NCBI RefSeq assembly: GCF_032854445.1
Contig: NC_088297.1
Span: 2,275,403 to 2,339,402 of the forward strand
DNA length: 64,000 bases
From: Liolophura sinensis
Lineage: Eukaryota > Mollusca > Polyplacophora > Chitonida > Chitonidae
Direction: 5' to 3'
Shown: piece after piece, positions 63,226 through 64,000 of the stretch
How positions within the stretch are numbered: the stretch's first letter is position 1
How the letters are laid out: every line of letters starts with the position of its first letter
Notes under the pieces: model-generated
The model's input: the letters and a program-made list of their open reading frames with translations, nothing else
Told to the model about the DNA's origin: nothing
Databases searched by the model: none
Position numbers and translations under genes: made by a program

Positions 63226-64000
63226 GTTGCGGCTCTTCTTTGAAGCCAGCGGTTAACTACAGGGTCGACTTGAAGAATAATGCTTCTAGCAGCGGACTCG
63301 CCAAACAAGCGTCACATCATGAAACTCTAGGCCATCTTCAGCAGCTCTTTGTCACAAAGAATGGAATATTGCTCTCAGAAGTCCACAAGAAGTTCAATGA
63401 ACTGAGGAACGGTTGTGATCTAAACAGTCTTTATAGCAGACCAGACAGTCTTCTGTCGAATAAACTGCAGGATATACCCAGTCACAAGTACCCACTCTTC
63501 GTAACGTCACGCAAACTCCTTTTGATGTTAGATGCCTCTTTGCCTGGGGAGACCTTCTTTGAGAGATCAGAGAATGGTACCTCAGCGGCAGACGACATGT
63601 GTCTGTCCGGTGCTGAGAGCTCATCACCATGTCTTTTGGAAGCCCGTCTTTCTGGTAACGCAACGTCTTTGGGAAAAATCAGTAAGCGACTGGTCACTTA
63701 CGACGTGTTTGTAGTAGAACTTTGGCCGAAGATCAGGGCAAAGTCAAAATTCCAACCATCTTTGGTATGGACAGAAATTTTCACGTTTATCAAGGGATCA
63801 TTCCAGTCCCTTCTCAGCCAGAAAGGTTATTTAACATCAGCACAATACCAAGAAGTAGGCAGAAAATGTGCCCCAAGCTTTACAGGTAATCGAGGTGACA
63901 TTTACAAAATATTTACAAATTACGAGACAGAAAGGAAGCGAAACGGATTGTTCGACGAGTGCGATCTCATACTTAACCTTCACAGGAGGCTAGATAAGAA
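63226..64000 (+). CDS. TRANK1: TRANK1 homologue, large exon running off the window
   Basis: Acceptor ATTTAAG before 63226, phase 1, then open to the window end. It encodes TRANK1-specific sequence: LQQLFVTKNGILLSEVHKKF, YPLFVTSRKLLLMLDASLPG, VYDVF-like TYDVFVVELWPKI, FIKGSFQSLLSQKGYLTSAQ and GLFDECDLILNLHRRL. In the family this part lies between the Walker A motif and the next helicase motifs. The exon is partial at its 3' end. Confidence 0.93.

Overview
The window looks like nuclear DNA of a marine mollusc, most likely a bivalve. Genes are split by introns with GT-AG borders, introns are AT-rich, and a tRNA-derived SINE of the kind common in mollusc genomes recurs at least nine times. LINE, Penelope-like and Tc1 remnants, minisatellites and (AT)n tracts are also present. 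The species cannot be named from sequence alone.

1-16.5 kb: a tandem cluster of immunoglobulin-superfamily receptor genes on the minus strand. Gene 1 can be traced exon by exon by splice sites and codon phase: signal-peptide exon (11440-11479), V-like Ig exon (10269-10588), a degenerate Ig exon (about 5070-5275), two Ig exons (4653-4922, 4155-4514), a transmembrane exon (3876-4001) and three cytoplasmic exons ending at 2592 that carry tyrosine motifs. A second copy (13.4-16.5 kb) is decayed: it lost its transmembrane exon. The first intron after the V exon of gene 1 holds a 47-bp minisatellite whose unit is the V exon's own 3' end plus its splice donor; a dead LINE (6659-9115) sits inside this array.

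16.5-26 kb: no convincing gene. It holds SINEs, a Tc1-like fragment, a hairpin-forming 38-bp repeat and several locally duplicated blocks.

26.08-42.75 kb: a decayed but structurally complete Polinton/Maverick (adintovirus-like) element of about 16.7 kb, GC-rich against its surroundings, with about 165-bp terminal inverted repeats and a TAACCAA target-site duplication. It encodes a double-jelly-roll-type major capsid protein, a penton-like minor capsid protein, a packaging ATPase, a retroviral-type integrase, a protein-primed family B DNA polymerase and about nine conserved proteins of unknown role. Polymerase, integrase, major capsid and several others carry frameshifts or stops; the ATPase, penton and some small genes are still open. 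No adenain-like protease was found.

42.75-46.3 kb: a roughly 600-bp tandem duplication whose second copy is split by a SINE with a 12-bp target-site duplication.

46.3-64 kb: the plus-strand exons of a TRANK1 homologue (TPR and ankyrin repeats followed by a UvrD/SF1-type helicase domain), continuing beyond the window. Its introns hold a 2-kb 30-bp minisatellite, a Penelope-like fragment, two long (AT)n tracts, SINEs and a dispersed repeat.
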